The notes below the pieces were generated by a model. It ran no database searches. It worked only from the letters and a program-made list of their open reading frames with translations, and was not told the DNA's origin. Source: Epiperipatus broadwayi (taxonomy: Eukaryota; Onychophora; Udeonychophora; Euonychophora; Peripatidae). Taken from it: a DNA stretch of 64,000 nt. The stretch spans positions 640,501-704,500 of the forward strand of contig JAQFVV010000072.1 in NCBI GenBank assembly GCA_028023455.1. The letters are read 5' to 3'. How positions within the stretch are numbered: position 1 is the stretch's first letter; each line of letters opens with the position of its first letter. Positions 1 to 13,345 of this stretch are shown piece after piece. A program made the translations under genes and the position numbers.

Positions 1-2399
1 ATTTTCTGCAGCTACAGATTATTATGAAAACATATTTAGGATTCACTTGTGTATGCATTTGTTTGTTGTTAATATTATTATAGTGACATTTCGGCTGAAT
101 TACACCTCCCACTATTCAAAATAGCAAAAACCATTCAAGCACAATGCAATGAGCAAGTGTATATACAAACGAATCCAATATAAATATATTTTACATCTTT
201 TATCCAGGAAAATTTGACCAATGAAGCGCCATCTATTAACTCATTATTTAACTAAGATAAATATAATAGCAAACTTCTAAATTAATGTACTGAGACAACT
301 TGAGGCTCACAAGATCTTATATCTTAGTATTTCAACAGGCTTGGAATTGTTCTTTCAGATATGCCCACAGCCAACTCAGATAATCATCCAATATTAGTTG
401 GTAAAATAGGTATTTAGCTATTCTTCGCTAGAGTGGAAAACAAGGGTCGAAAACTATTCAAACCTTCACTATCCAGCAATGGGCAAACTCGGGGAGTTTG
501 TTTCTTCCAAATTCCTTTATGAGATTTGGAGAAGTTTTTATTCTGAAAAAATTGTTTTACCTATTTTTCTTCAACTATAAATATAGCACCAGTTTCTTTC
601 ATGCTACTTTACAACCAACTACTCTAAACTCAAGTAATCAATGATCACCGGAGAATAGCATTATTATAACTACATTGTCAGAATACTTGTTCTTAATATA
701 GGATAAAGTTAGATAAATGAAAAATAACAAGAAAAAAAAAAACAAATTTTATGAATTAATACTTTTTATAAAATTGCAGGATTTTTATATAAATTAATAG
801 CTTCATATATACTGTGATCATTTTCAAGATCTATTTCTTTATACAGTTACTCTGAATTCAACTAGGTAAATGGAATTCAAAGCAACTCTATAAAATAAGA
901 TATATGGCTGAAATGTAAATGGAACTGTAAGATGATATATATATAGATATAGAAAAATGTAATAAACAAAGATTTGTTTAAAAAAAAAAAAGTTTATATA
1001 AGGTTTTTGTAACTAATTTTCTTAAAAATTAAAAAATAATTTTAGATATAATTACTAATCCCTACTCCAACTCCTTTTCACTTTATGAGCAAAATTGAAA
1101 AATGTATGGAGGGGGGAAGGGCAACACAAAAGTTTATATCTAAGAATTGCATAATCTTATTGAAGAAATAGTAGAATATAAAATTGATTTCTTTTTCTTC
1201 TTTGTTATTTCTTCCCTCTTCTTTTAAGAACTTAAGTAAATAACAACAATAAAACTGAGCTTAATGTAATATTATATAAGTATAAAAAAAAAGAATCCAT
1301 CAAAGTTGCTTTTTTTTTTTGAAATTGAAACCACAAAAAAATTAAAAAATTTACTGGTGATAAGTAGCATGTGTCCTGAAAAAAGGAAAGACTAGGGATG
1401 TGCCTCTCCTATCTTTTTCAGAATGTTCGACTGCCTCCATGTGAGCTCCAATCCTTAGATCAAAATCATGTAGATGATGATGGAGTGTTGAGGTCAGGGC
1501 AAGCCAGCCATTTGTTGGAGTAAATAACTGAATCAAGAATGAATTCTCCCTTGTCAAATAATGGAATTCAGTCAACTTGTCTCAAGCATGGCTCACACAA
1601 GTAGCTGACCATCTTTTCAAGCCAAATACCTAGCATCTGTGTAACTGATTATGACCTTGAGATTATGAGGTTCTTTATTTATTCCCCTCCCCCAATCAAT
1701 TGACGACAATGTCTTCTGTGAAGAGTCAGACTTATCCAACTGAATTGCTTTTGCATTTTCCTTTTAATCGCAAAATAACTTTTTCCCCACTATTTATGTA
1801 ACATGTTTCCCTGAAAATAAGACCTACTCCAAATAAAAGCCTTAGTTACGATTGCCAGCTTGTTGGGACACATGATGGACATAATATATAAATAGATCAA
1901 ATATAGATTTTTGTACTTGGAATAAATATCACTCGGAATTATTTTGTAGGCAGATTCATAATTAATCTTTTTAATAAATTTTCAAATACAATTTTACTTT
2001 TCATTTATCAAAGCCCATTCATTCAGTCTGATATAAAAATTCATCTTTTATCTGACCTCCAACCATATACACTGTAAATAAATCAATATTGATATCTGAA
2101 AAGGCTGAAACTTATTATTAACGGCAATCTTAGTTCACAAATTAATCAAGCCAGCTTAACGTTTCAGATAGTATTTTAAATTAAATATTACTAATTCAAC
2201 AAAATGTAAATAACTTTTTAATATTTCTCGTATTGAATGAAAATGTTCTGGAATAAGATTATAATCCTGATCATTACATATTCAAGCAGTAGTAAAAGTT
2301 ATTTACGTGCTGTTGAAATTACTAATATTGTAAATTTGTAGATTTTTGTATTTGAATAAATATAGATGTTTGTACTTGAATAAATGTATATTTTTGTAC
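1..2399. other. non-coding stretch left of the first hAT element
   Basis: No gene or exon was recognised on either strand. The 74-residue open frame at 1,351-1,575 (minus) resembles nothing I know and has no splice context. Poly-A/T runs are common. The missing last exon(s) of the kinase gene would be expected here or further left. I looked for its conserved acidic/Ala-rich end (EEACPG-like) on the minus strand and did not see it. Confidence 0.5.
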
Positions 2400-2408
2400 A
2401 TGAAAAAA
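2335..2408. repeat. short tandem repeat, about 25-bp unit, three copies
   Basis: The motif (a/t)gatttttgta(c/t)ttgaataaat recurs three times in tandem with drift, and a related single copy sits near 1,904-1,930. It is a decayed minisatellite with no coding potential. Confidence 0.5.
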
Positions 2409-2872
2409 TAAAGCATTTTCTGAAGACGTCCTGATTTTTCGCGATTTGTCCTTATTTTTAGTTAGATATTCCAATGTTCCCGAAATGTCTTTCCGGAACC
2501 ATTGTATGTCCTGATTTTCAAATACTCATAATTATTATTTGTCATACATAAATAATTCATTGCAAAAATGATAGTTTGTTGGCCCTCTCTGTCCATTTCA
2601 GTCTCTACAGCAATATTATAAAAACTTCAGGCAAATTCCAATATTAAAACAAAGATCGCTATTACATTGTACGGTCGAGTTCTTAAGCCAGACGCACTCT
2701 CACATTCAGCCTAGCATTGGAGCATGCGCAGTTGGATTTTTGTAGGCTAAAATTTGAACTGCGCTTGCATCTGCTTTGACTGACAGTGTAGTTTTGCTAG
2801 TTCTTTGTTGATATTAATTTTTTGCAGTGATAAAATTAATAGGAATATTAATAACCCTAAACAATAGACAAC

Positions 2873-4623
2873 ATGCCAAAAAGGAAGTGTACTTACAATG
2901 ATGAATATACACAGGAATGGAGTTTTATAAAAAAAAGGACGCAATGATTATGAAGGGAAATGTGAACTGTGTAATGTTTACATTAGTGTTCCACACACTG
3001 GCAAATCTGACATAAAAACTCATATAAACAGTCAAAAACAATTTCTCATAGGCATCAACATCGAAAAAACTAGCTTGTTTCATATACAAAACAGACAGCG
3101 CAGAAGGAGATAGCATTGCAGCAAGTGAGTTAACATCAGCGTATTATATTGATCGGCACCATCAATCATTTTGTTCAGTGGAACTGTACTAATAATTTAT
3201 TTAGTAAGATTTTTCCAGACTCGAAGATTGCACAAAAATTTTCATGTGAACGAATTAAAACTATCATGTTAAATATGCAAGTATTGGGACCACACTAAGA
3301 ACAACAACTTAAAAGTGATTTAAACAATGATAAGTTCTTCAGTATATTCATGGATGCAAGTAATCATAATGCAACTAAAATGTTCCCCTTGATTGTATGT
3401 TATTGTTTTAAAGAAAATGGAATTCAAGTAAAGTTACTTAAAATTTATAAATTACCAAATGAAATACATCAGATGCTATTTATAATTTAATAGAAAATAG
3501 TTTCAAAGAATTTAATATTGATTCCAGCAAATGTATTGCTTATGGAGCCAACAACACTAACGCAAATTTCGGTGGATGGAATAGAAAAGGTAAAAATAAT
3601 GTATTTTTTAATTTGTGTGAAAATATTAACGAAAATTTAATGGATGTGGATTGTATTACTCACATTTTGCATAATGCTGTGCAGTCTGGTACTGAATGGC
3701 TACCATGTGACATTGAAGCCATTGCAGTAAAAAAAAATTCCTATTTTTCCATATATACAGTCTGAACAGAAAAGTTAAAAGAATTTTGCGATTTTGTACA
3801 TACAGAATATTCAACTCTAGTTTCACACTCTAAAACTAGATGGTTAAGTTTGTGAAAATAAATTCAAAAAATCATTGAATTGTATAATGGACTAAAATCT
3901 TATTTTTTATCTGAAGAGAAGCCATTGATAATTTTACTATGATTTTTTCAAAATCCGATAAATGGGTGTTATCTTTTATTGGTGCATAATTTTCTATCTA
4001 TTTTTAATAAACAAATTCTTAAAATTGAAAAGAATAATATAAACATAATAGAAGTAATAAAAATAATATATGAAACAATTCAGATGATGAAAAGCATGAA
4101 TTGAAAAAAACAAATATTTTTAAAAATTGATCTATCAGAGACAGAAAAAAATTCCTTCAAAGAAGATGCACAAGAGATATATAAAACTTCTTTAGCATAT
4201 TTGGGAAAAACTACTTCAAATTTTAACAAATTTACATCTTTTAGCTGGATAGATTTAAAAGAAATACCAACATGGAATGATGTACTCTACACTGATATTG
4301 GTTTAAATAAGATTGGTATATCCATCGATGATAATGTGTTAATAGACTAGTTCGAAGTATTAAAAAATTTTGTCTCAAGCAAACTCGAAAACAATGAAAC
4401 TGTTTGGCTTGAAAATTCATGCTGCGAACATTGGTCAAAATTTTATATCTGTAAAATTTAGTGAACAAGTATCAGAAATTGAAACAATATGCCAATATTA
4501 CTTTGCATTACCTGCTCATAACACAGATGTGGAAAGAATATTTTCCTTAATAAGTAGTCAATGGACAAAGGAAAGAAATAGAATGGATTTGGAAACTAAA
4601 TTGTATAACTTTATGCAATTATA
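2873..4623 (+). pseudogene. BED-finger hAT transposase, decayed copy
   Basis: The frame starts with ATG at 2,873 (MPKRKCTYNDEYTQEWSF). After an A-run frameshift near 2,930 it continues with a BED-type zinc finger (C-x2-C, then H-x3-5-H/Q) at about 2,955-3,045. A middle part reads as an RNase H-like hAT core, with blocks FFSIFMDASNHN (about 3,330) and CITHILHNAVQSGTEWLP (about 3,655). The C-terminal hAT dimerisation region is at 4,500-4,620 (PAHNTDVERIFSLI). Several stops and at least two frameshifts break it, including one near 4,455. The type matches the short ZBED-like hAT transposases common in molluscs. It is inactive as written. The class is clear; the exact family is not. Confidence 0.8.
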
Positions 4624-5584
4624 ATATGAAATGAGCTGTGTTGAATTTAGTGACTATATTGGGTCAATAAAAGCCTATTACAATCTGTAAGCAACAGCTT
4701 GAAATATAATAAAAAATAATGTGTATTTTAATAATTGAATTTTTTTTAAAATTTATTATTCAGTTTCCTTTCTTAAGCACATTATTCTGTTATGATATAA
4801 AGTCATCGATCCTATACATCGTTTGCTGTACAACACGCATGTAGAGAACACAGTGACCCTCAGATAGAGTCCTGACATTACCAGGATTCCTGATACTGGG
4901 TTGTAAAAATGACTGGTCGTCATGACCCAATTTTTGTTTGAACCGGTCTGGTCATCCTAATCTTAAGCCATCTTTTGGAGAAAAATTAATATAAAACTCA
5001 AGTCTTATTTTTGGGTAAACACAGTATTTATTTATGTATTATTTTATAAAAATCAAACAACATTCAATATTTTGTACTATTGCAAAAGTATGCATCAAAT
5101 TTGACATTGGCAATAATATGGCTAATTGTCACATTTTGTGAAACTATGGGGAAATGTTCCATTTATTGATTATGGCTTTGGTGAGTCCACCAAGAATATA
5201 AATAAAATATCGAGCACATATTATATCAGTACCAAATGCGCAGTATTCACATTTGTATTTTTATCAATTAAATATTATTAGTAGTATTTGATTTTAGATC
5301 ATAAATTATTTAAACATAAGGCTATTTCTTACAACATGATATACTTCAAAAACCTTTCCATTAATAAAGATAAAAAATCTATGATTACATTAAATTAAAT
5401 AATGAATTAGCTTTATACAGAGCAGATTGAAGCAGAATACATCTACATGAACAATTATTACAATCCATTATCATATTATTACTATTATTTTATAATAATT
5501 ATTTTTACAATGGTATCAATCATCCTTTTTTTAAAAAAATTATTCATAAAAATATTTTTTCTTAACTTTCCTTCTTTGAATTGG

Positions 5585-6231
5585 TTATACATTTTATAAT
5601 TTACTAAGGCTGTAACCTTAGAAATAAGCGTCTGAAAAATACGAAGGTAGGGACCTCTATAGGTCTTAAAAACACAAGCTTACGCTATGAAGAAAAGAGA
5701 GAATCCAGAGAATCCTTTCTTTACTTCAACCTACTTTTATATATAAATAGGTGAAGCTGAAGTGTTTTGATCTAAGAGTGTGAAGCTATTCAATACTTCA
5801 CTAATTAAGTCCACAATTCTTATAATACATTCATACTCGCAAAATCTTACGATTTATTACGAGTCAATGAAAAGATCTTATAGTAAGAAATCTGTTACGA
5901 TAATTTAAAGTTGTAATTATAAATTTTATTAAACGCGAGTATGAATGTATTATAAGAATTGTGGACTTAATTAGTGAAGTATTGAATAGCTTCACACTCT
6001 TAGATCAAAACTCTTCAGCTTCACCTATTTATATATAAAAGTAGGTTGAAGTAAAGAAAGGATTCTCTGGATTCTCTCTTTTCTTCATAGCGTAAGCTTG
6101 TGTTTTTAAGACCTATAGAGGTCCCTACCTTCGTATTTTTCAGACGCTTATTTCTAAGGTTACAGCCTTAGTAAATTATTACTTAATATAATAATGAGCG
6201 TTTAATAAAATTTATAATTATACATTTTATA
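5585..6231. mobile_element. fold-back retroposon (family B) with 14-bp target-site duplication
   Basis: The sequence ttatacattttata flanks the element at 5,585-5,598 and 6,218-6,231. Inside, 5,597-5,840 is a near-perfect reverse complement of 5,935-6,178 (244 bp each) with a 94-bp spacer. The right end is AT-rich (ttaataaaatttataatta), and its reverse complement recurs in the spacer at 5,914-5,936. A long target-site duplication points to target-primed reverse transcription rather than cut-and-paste. An inverted duplicated head would fit twin priming or the inversions known in Penelope-like elements. A shorter relative is at 37,197-37,341. Confidence 0.65.
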
Positions 6232-6925
6232 TAATATATATATACACACATTAAAAAAACAACAACTTTACTTTAACCCTTATTTTTTCCGTACAATACC
6301 TACTTTTATATTTAGAATATTTATTATGCAATCTTCTTTAGACATGAAAAATATTCAAAATACAAAAAATATATTATCAAATTATATATATTAAACTTTT
6401 GTATATATTTCAATGTTTCATTATTACATTACATTCATATACATAGTTTATATATATATTTAATTATATAATCTTTTTTTTCAAATTGTGCTTAAACTCA
6501 ATTTAATTTAAACCTAAAGGGAATGTAATATTAACGATACAATTATTTTTAAAGTCTTATGTAAAAATCCTATATATTTTTTTTATAATATGAATATATA
6601 AAAAGTTAGATAATCTTAAAAAATGAAATAATAAAATAAAAAGTATATATACATTAAATAAAATATTATCCAGGTAATCTGTGTATAATTTATTGAAAAT
6701 ACATATATAAACCAACGCTTCAATGTACCAGATATTTTATTAATATCTGCAGCCCGTATAATCTTCGATTTAATCTATAGTTACATGTATAATTCATTTT
6801 TTGAGCAAATAAGTTCAAATGCATGTATTAATTATGTATGATCTAATTCTATTTTACTATAAACAAAAATTTTTCATTATGTAATCAGCTAGTTTAATAT
6901 TTTAATAGGAAAAATCGAAAATTAC

Positions 6926-7060
6926 CTCAGAAATTAAAGGATTGATGACTAAAGTCAAATTTTTAGGACTTGGTATCTTGTAGGCTGTCTTTATCGGTTC
7001 ATGGTGCTTACTTTCTTCAATATTGCCTGCCCCCACAGGAGACGATCTCGAAAACTTAAT
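6926..7060 (-). CDS. STK24/25/26: GCKIII kinase, exon for start of C-terminal regulatory region
   Basis: This exon has 45 codons in phase 0, preceded by ttttaaag and followed by the donor gtaatt. It starts IKFSRSSPVGAGNIEE and ends NLTLVINPLISE. The last block lines up with the STK24-type C-terminal segment (CLSTIISPLFAELK in the human protein, from family knowledge). In GCKIII kinases this region carries the dimerisation and MO25/CCM3-binding functions; the helical CCM3-binding part would be in the next exon, which is not in the window. The first half, a basic/Ser-Pro stretch, is not conserved with vertebrates as far as I can see. The phase fits the preceding exon exactly. Confidence 0.75.
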
Positions 7061-8268
7061 CTTTAAAAAATACATATATCAAAGGTTAAAGTAATAACAT
7101 AAATATTTAATAAAGAATACAACAAATTTTCAAAATACAAACAAATTATTGAAATAACATAAAATAATTAAAAATCTTTACTGAAAAAAATTATAATTTA
7201 ACAAGTAAGTTTTTACTATTTATTAAAAAACAATCAAATTTTAATCTTCAGTTTTTTAAATGCATCAAAATAATAATTCTTGCATTTTTTGCCTATTCAG
7301 TAAATCTAGAATGTCTGATTGACTGTCAAAAAAAACTTTATTACAATGATAATGAAAAAGGCAAACATAATTATTTTGCATTTCCTATTTTGTATTAAAA
7401 TATTCAATAAGGTATTTTTACTATCCAATTTTTTAAATCTTGTTCTATAAATTTAATCGTAAACACAAGATTTAAGATTGTACAAATATTCAGAATAATC
7501 CAAAAACAAAAAAAAAAAATCACACAGGCATGAACCATAAACATGTTTCCCATGATTATGCTTATTTCTGTAATAGCCTTATGTCATTCATTCCTATTGT
7601 TAAATACCAGGGCTAACTTTTAAAGTATCAGACAAAAAGTATTAACATACTAAGAATACACATAATAGATTAACGTGTTATTCATCATGTTTAAAAAAAT
7701 GGTTGTAAGTTGTAATTTCGGAAAATATCATCTCTGATGATAGTTTGACAATAAACTATCAATGAACAGTTGAATTTAATGACAAATTTCTATACTATCT
7801 CTACCTGAGAAAATATAAAGCACAACTTCCACCTATTTTTGAAACACCTTTATTACCAGAAGACAATTTACTATCTTCATAAAAAAAAAAAGAATAAACA
7901 ACTAATTTTATCAATAAAACGTATATGTCTTCTGAAAAAACAACTACTAATGAATGAGGAAACTTTGGGAAAAGAATAAAGTAAGCGCTAAATCAACATG
8001 CATCCTCAAAATTTAAAAAATAGTACTTAAATCAAGCTATTTACATGAATGAAAAAATAATCCTTCACATCATCTACATTAAGACCTGCATGCCAATAAT
8101 TATATAATTATTTTTTTATTTCTTTCATTTAAATAATAATGTTATTGTGATGATGATGTTCTAATTGTGATATAATTAATGTTGTCTGCATCATGAAACT
8201 GAGAAGACTTTATTCTTAATCTAGATTTTTAGCTACTAGATTTGATCGGCTGTAGTTAAATAATTATA

Positions 8269-8397
8269 TAATATTCAATTTTATTTATTAGCACAGAGAT
8301 TGTATGTAATTTAAACAGAAAGGATTTACACCCTAAATACATATGCTGTAATGATGTTATAACAATCTCTGCATTAGTAAATAAAAATTGAATATTA
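8269..8397. repeat. 130-bp hairpin, MITE-like
   Basis: Arms 8,269-8,303 and 8,362-8,397 are inverted repeats (taatattcaatttt outward, acagagattgt inward) with a few differences and a loop of about 58 bp. It could be a tiny fold-back element. No target-site duplication was fixed. Confidence 0.5.
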
Positions 8398-9359
8398 CAT
8401 TTTCTAACAGTTCGAAATATTGACATGTAGTAAATTGAAAAATTTTGTGAACGTTAATATATAGAAAGAAATTAAAATTAATGAATGTAAAGTGAATAAT
8501 AATATAAAACATCTTCACACTTTCAAACTAAAATGCCTAAGATTGGCCTATATAACTAAATTTAGGTACAAAAGATAAGATGGCCACTCTTATCCTTTCA
8601 AAAGTCTCTATCTTGTGCTTTAGTTTGAGAGTATCCTCAATACATAACAAGAAATTGTTGAGCTATTATAATATCATTAACAACACCCTTCTGTTTAAAT
8701 TAAATAATTGTAATATATTAAAAGTTTATGACTCAGAATATGATATCCAGTACAACTGTATTAAATCTATAGAATATGCAGTGGTGGCCATGACCAATAT
8801 AAATATAACAAAATATATATTTGAGCTTACATTTTCACTCCATCAACTACTCAAATATTATAAAAACCTTATAATCCTTGAAACATAAATTTAACCTTCT
8901 TAATAAAAAAAATGGAAATCAAAGTAATTATTTGCTTTTTAGAGAAGCCATATCCCACTATCTTTGAAAAGACATTTCCCAAACAATTCACTATGGTTAT
9001 CCTTGAATAGTCAGTCTTCTGATGTTCGTGTGTTACTATTATTCAACAGTAATATTCATCATGCAATTTAGAAGATTTAAGAGATTCAGTGATTTTTTTT
9101 GAAAATATATAAATAAATCTTAGTATTAAAAAGCACTTCCAATAAACTTTTGTGGATTAAATAAAAATACAGAATATCCCCATTCACTACATTTACTGAT
9201 TCCAGAAAAATGCTATGATAATAAGAATTTGCAATGAAGAAATGCAAAACTCCCACAGGAATAATATCAATAACATTTAATTAACATTATAATAACTTGT
9301 CTATGTATATAATAATGCAAAAACAATAACTCTTAACTTATACTCTTAACTTACAGCCT

Positions 9360-10340
9360 ATAATTGGCACTCAGAATGGAATCCAATCTACGTTGATCTA
9401 TACTAGCACTCTCTATATAAGCATTAGTAATAAGTGAACATCAAATGCAAGTGCCAATCCACAGATTAGTTTCTGGCTACTGCCCTTTAAGTCAGGGAGG
9501 AAGCACTTGCAATATATATTGATCCAGCAGTCATCCTTATTTCTATTTTCTGCTTAAGCCCAAAATCTTGAAAGTTTTACTCTAAAATTTTTGAACCTAA
9601 GCGAAACTGTTTGACTAGTCAAATAGGTCTAATGCTAAGGCAGTAATTTATATATTTTACTGATCTCAGTTATATATGCTAATAATGGGCTTTCCCCCCT
9701 TTTAGGCAACATATTGGTGTATCACCCAGAAAAAAGCAGCACATACCTTCTAATTTACATTTCATATCTCCATAATCCATTCTATATCATTCTGCTTTAG
9801 TCATCTATGTATGCGCAAATAATCAAAGCTTATCAAGACCAGTCGAGTCAAAAAGACTCAAGATTAGTTTCTGGCTATTGGCTCTCATCAATGAGATGCA
9901 TTGAAATGTACTTATATACAAATTATGACCTAATGTCAGCTGCCAGATAATATACAACCCACTATCCATCTGTGTCGACTGTTTCCTCATATCTACATAG
10001 TTGGTTATTGGGAAAAATGATATGGAATTATTATAAATATTACATGTTAGCCATTTGGTATGTACTATTCCTATGCTAAAGAGACAGGAGTCGTTAATTA
10101 ACTTATAATTAAGATCTCTAAAATAGTTACTGATCTAATATCAAAAGTATATAGCTAAACAAAGAGGTTGGACCGAGTTCAAAACAACTTAAGAATGGTT
10201 AAAACTTTCAAGTCTTCAGTTTGAATAACATAATAAAAGCAAAGATAGCTGCTGGATATATATATCAAATCCAAAATTCTTCACTAATAGCCAATAACTA
10301 GAAACTAACTCAGAATTTTATCTATTTTCTGCTTTTTATT
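9360..10340. repeat. degenerate hammerhead-type repeat cluster
   Basis: Three places carry the gaaact-aat/agt core of the hammerhead retroposons: near 9,450-9,485 (minus), 9,859-9,897 (minus) and 10,285-10,320 (plus). The best, at 9,859-9,897, reads UUGAUGA where a hammerhead needs CUGAUGA, so its core is broken. The other two keep only fragments. These are old relatives of the elements at 14, 25, 47 and 59 kb. Confidence 0.4.
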
Positions 10341-10589
10341 GATTATTCATGCTTACATAGATGATTAAAAGTTGATGGATTAGTCCCCTCACCCTACTTT
10401 CTATTTTGATATTTACTGTTTCATAAATCTACATTTTGAGAAAATAATAAATGAAAAATAAAAAAAGTTACTGCAACAACTGGGCACTATGATTTCTAAA
10501 TGTAACAAGCAAATAAATAGCTGATGCAATTTTTTCAGTAAAGCAATTTAAATTGCATCTTTTCTGCAAACTTTATACATCAGATATTT

Positions 10590-10744
10590 ACAAAAAAAAA
10601 AATCAAATCAGATGTCACATGACCTAATCTAATAAGCTTGTGTTTACAAACGTTATATATACAACTCACAAAATAGGCTCTTAACAAGCTTTGAGAATAT
10701 CCTCAAAGCTTGTTAAGAGCTTATTTTGCAAGCTCTATATATAA
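10590..10744. mobile_element. short palindromic retroposon with 12-bp target-site duplication
   Basis: The 12-mer catcagatattt occurs at about 10,578-10,589 and 10,745-10,756. Between the copies, 10,652-10,745 is a 94-bp palindrome (gctcttaacaagctttgag inverted at about 10,703-10,720). Its tail, gcttgttaagagct then atataac, matches the tail of the hammerhead element at 47,262-47,405, so it looks like a 5'-truncated, inverted-head copy of that subfamily without the ribozyme. Confidence 0.5.
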
Positions 10745-12043
10745 CATCAGATATTTTTATGGAAAAATAGATTTATAGATGTAGGACTTATGTAAATGGA
10801 GAATGTTTTCTATATTTTACTGATGATTGTTTATAGATCGTGTTATCTATTTTGTCATAATAAATTCATAAATTCTTATAAAAATTTAACATATTGTTTT
10901 TATCAGAAGTTATGAAAAATGTAATTTCTTTCCTGTCTTTAATAATCAGATTTTTAAAATGACAGACAGTATAATTTTTGTAGTAATCATTTTGTTAATG
11001 ATTTTTTTTTTATCTAATTAATTTACTCACAAATACATTTGAAGAATTTAAAAAACAGCTGTTCTATAAATATTTTCAGTTTCTAACAAGATTTATTATA
11101 TAGACTTTCCATTTAAAATCTTAAAATACATATTTGCATTTTTATTTTTAAATTATTCTGTTAATCTTAAGAATAAATGATTTTCTAACTAACATCTTCC
11201 CTAATAATAGTGATATTCCTGAGGATTTTGTCCTATTTCTTGCTTCTCTTTTTTTGGCACGAAAAGGACTCTTTTGTTAAGATCTGTTGATATCTTAGCA
11301 TCTTACATTCTAAACCATCCTTTAATCAATAATCATGATCTTTTACTATATTCAGTCCAAAGAACTTCAACCACGTCATAAAATGCTAATATTCAATAAA
11401 TTATTCAACGGCAAAATGTTAATAAGAGTAAATTATAATTATTCTAAAATGCATTCTCATCCCATTTCAAAAAAATTTAATTTTTGATTCTTAAGATTTA
11501 GCAAATGTCATTTTATTAATAGTTAGTATTGTTTTTCTAATGATCTTTTTTGAGATGATCATTTGGATTTTGACCAAAATCTGGCAATTAAGCTAATCAA
11601 AAATCCAATTCTTTAATTCTTAGCTTCAGTCTCTTTAATAATAATGCCTTTTTTATATATATAAATATTGCTATGATAGCTGTTCTTCTGTTCCTACTTC
11701 ATCAAATTTCATGCTTTTAAAATTAATCATTTTATTTCCTCTTTTTCAACATCTATCTGGCATAACATTATCACATTTTCAGCTGTCTTTGAGCTATTTC
11801 TCTCCATGCTTCTTGATGACACAAGTCATTACATGTTAGGTTTTTTTTCTCTCCCGTTACAATGTTTAAACTTTTAAAAGAAATAATAATAAAAATTTAT
11901 TTTAAACAGAATAACTTTTTTCTCTATTTTTTTTTTTTTTAGCATTCACTATTGTTTAAATAATAAGATTGTCCTTTTGTAAAAAAACACACACACACAC
12001 ACAACAGACAACAAATATTGGATAATTAATTAATTAATTAATT

Positions 12044-12153
12044 GTTCAGGAGTTCATAAGAAATTTAAGAACCAAAAGTTACAGAATTGGACCGTGAACC
12101 AAAGACTTTGAGTTCCAAAGTTTGCCATTTTATTACTGTACCAAACTATATAG
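12044..12153 (-). mobile_element. tRNA-derived SINE (family B), interrupted by hAT
   Basis: Read on the minus strand, an A-box-like stretch (gtttggtacagtaat) is followed by a B-box-like stretch (ggttcacggtccaattc), then a tail ending near ttatgaactcctgaacaat. The 5' stub continues at 13,186-13,192, across the inserted hAT. The same family occurs at 63,645-63,750, where the boxes are clearer. Confidence 0.5.
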
Positions 12154-13177
12154 TAGGGGTAGCCAAGATGTCGACCGCAGGATCCCTGGAAGTTGACTGC
12201 GAAGCTGAAGTGAACATTGACAAATTATAGTGATAAATTCAGAGCCGATTTGAATATAAAAAATAATAAAAGTAAAAATTCAAAATTATTCTCATTTAAA
12301 AATAGTTAAATTTAAAATAATACCTGTTGTTATTGTTGATCTCAAAAATAAACCCAGGTTGAAAAAAGCTGAAAAGAATTAAATTATTTTTGTGTAATGC
12401 TAGAGCTAAAATTCTTAAGAAATATTTAATTGCCATTTTCACGAAGAAAAATGAAAATAACTTGTCCTGGAGAAACAAGAATTTTAATGAACTGATTTTT
12501 AAAACATAGGTCACAATTATCGGATCTACATTTGGAATCATGTTTAAGAATTAGTTTAAGTTCATATGAGCCAAATTTTAACAAACTTTCTGAAACTATG
12601 CAATGCCAAGTGTCATTAAAATAAAAATATGTTTTCTTTTACTTTGTAATTTTTTTTTTTTTTGTAAAATTTGCATCTAATTTATTTTAGTACAATTCTA
12701 AAACAATAATTTTATTTTTTCCTCTCTATATTTTCTTGAATTTTTTTTAAAATTCAGGAGCAGCTCTAGAAAATAATTATTTATAGGTAATTTAATAAAT
12801 ATTTTATAAGCGACATGGAAAAATTGTAATACTAGAGGAAACTGAAGTAATTTAATAAGAGTCATAATAAAATGTCTTTGACAGTTCGTATCTTATAGAA
12901 AAAAATTCATCAGTTTGTAAATATCTTCTAAAAACGTCACCAATATTTGTGTACCTATAAAGCCCTTATAAAAATAATAAAAAAAACCAATTCATAAGTA
13001 TATTCTTAAAAAAAACATGACTTCAACTGTTATTTTTTGCCTTTCTGTTTTTCATTCTGGCAAAAATAACATTTTTTTTCTGGTTTCCAATTTAAAACCC
13101 TGAAAAAATGTAGTCGTCCTCAGATACACTTTCACCAAAAAAGTCGCCCCCAATGTCAAAAAGTTTGGCCACCCCTG
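12154..13177. mobile_element. non-autonomous hAT element with 8-bp target-site duplication
   Basis: Terminal inverted repeats taggggtagccaa (left) and caggggtggccaa (right, minus strand) are flanked by a perfect 8-bp duplication, ctatatag, at 12,146-12,153 and 13,178-13,185. The CAGGGGTG-type ends and 8-bp duplication place it in the hAT superfamily. The inside is about 1 kb with no transposase motifs; the 81-residue frame at 12,296-12,541 (minus) is not recognisable. It is nested in a SINE, so it is younger than that SINE copy. Confidence 0.75.
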
Positions 13178-13249
13178 CTATATAGGGCAAAAAGTAATAA
13201 AATGATTTTCATTAAGAGCTAATTGACTTATTCTAATAAATATAATCAA

Positions 13250-13345
13250 ATAGTTTATTGCTCAGAAATTCACAAGAAATTTGACCATCATAAATAGCAG
13301 AAAAAGCCAATCTGTGGACTTAGTTCAAAGTCCATCCTTTTTCAA
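13250..13345 (-). mobile_element. SINE family B, diverged copy
   Basis: The sequence ttattgctcagaaattcacaag at the left end matches the tail of the SINEs at 12,044 and 63,645. The tRNA-like boxes are poor. It is an old, diverged copy. Confidence 0.35.

Larger units (their letters stand above)
1803..5023. mobile_element. possible outer inverted repeats around the first hAT remnant
   Basis: A sequence at about 1,803-1,830 (tgtttccctgaaaataagac) recurs in inverted form at about 5,000-5,023, read on the minus strand as tgtttacccaaaaataagac. The pair has the size and look of DNA-transposon terminal inverted repeats. It encloses the hAT transposase remnant at 2,873-4,623. I could not fix a clean 8-bp target-site duplication, so the outer limits of the element are uncertain and the pair could belong to an older element. 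Confidence 0.3.

Noticed and set aside
8580-8888. 102-residue plus-strand frame
   Set aside because: Biased to Ile/Asn/Tyr/Leu as expected of AT-rich DNA, no domain, no splice context, inside a kinase intron on the opposite strand.
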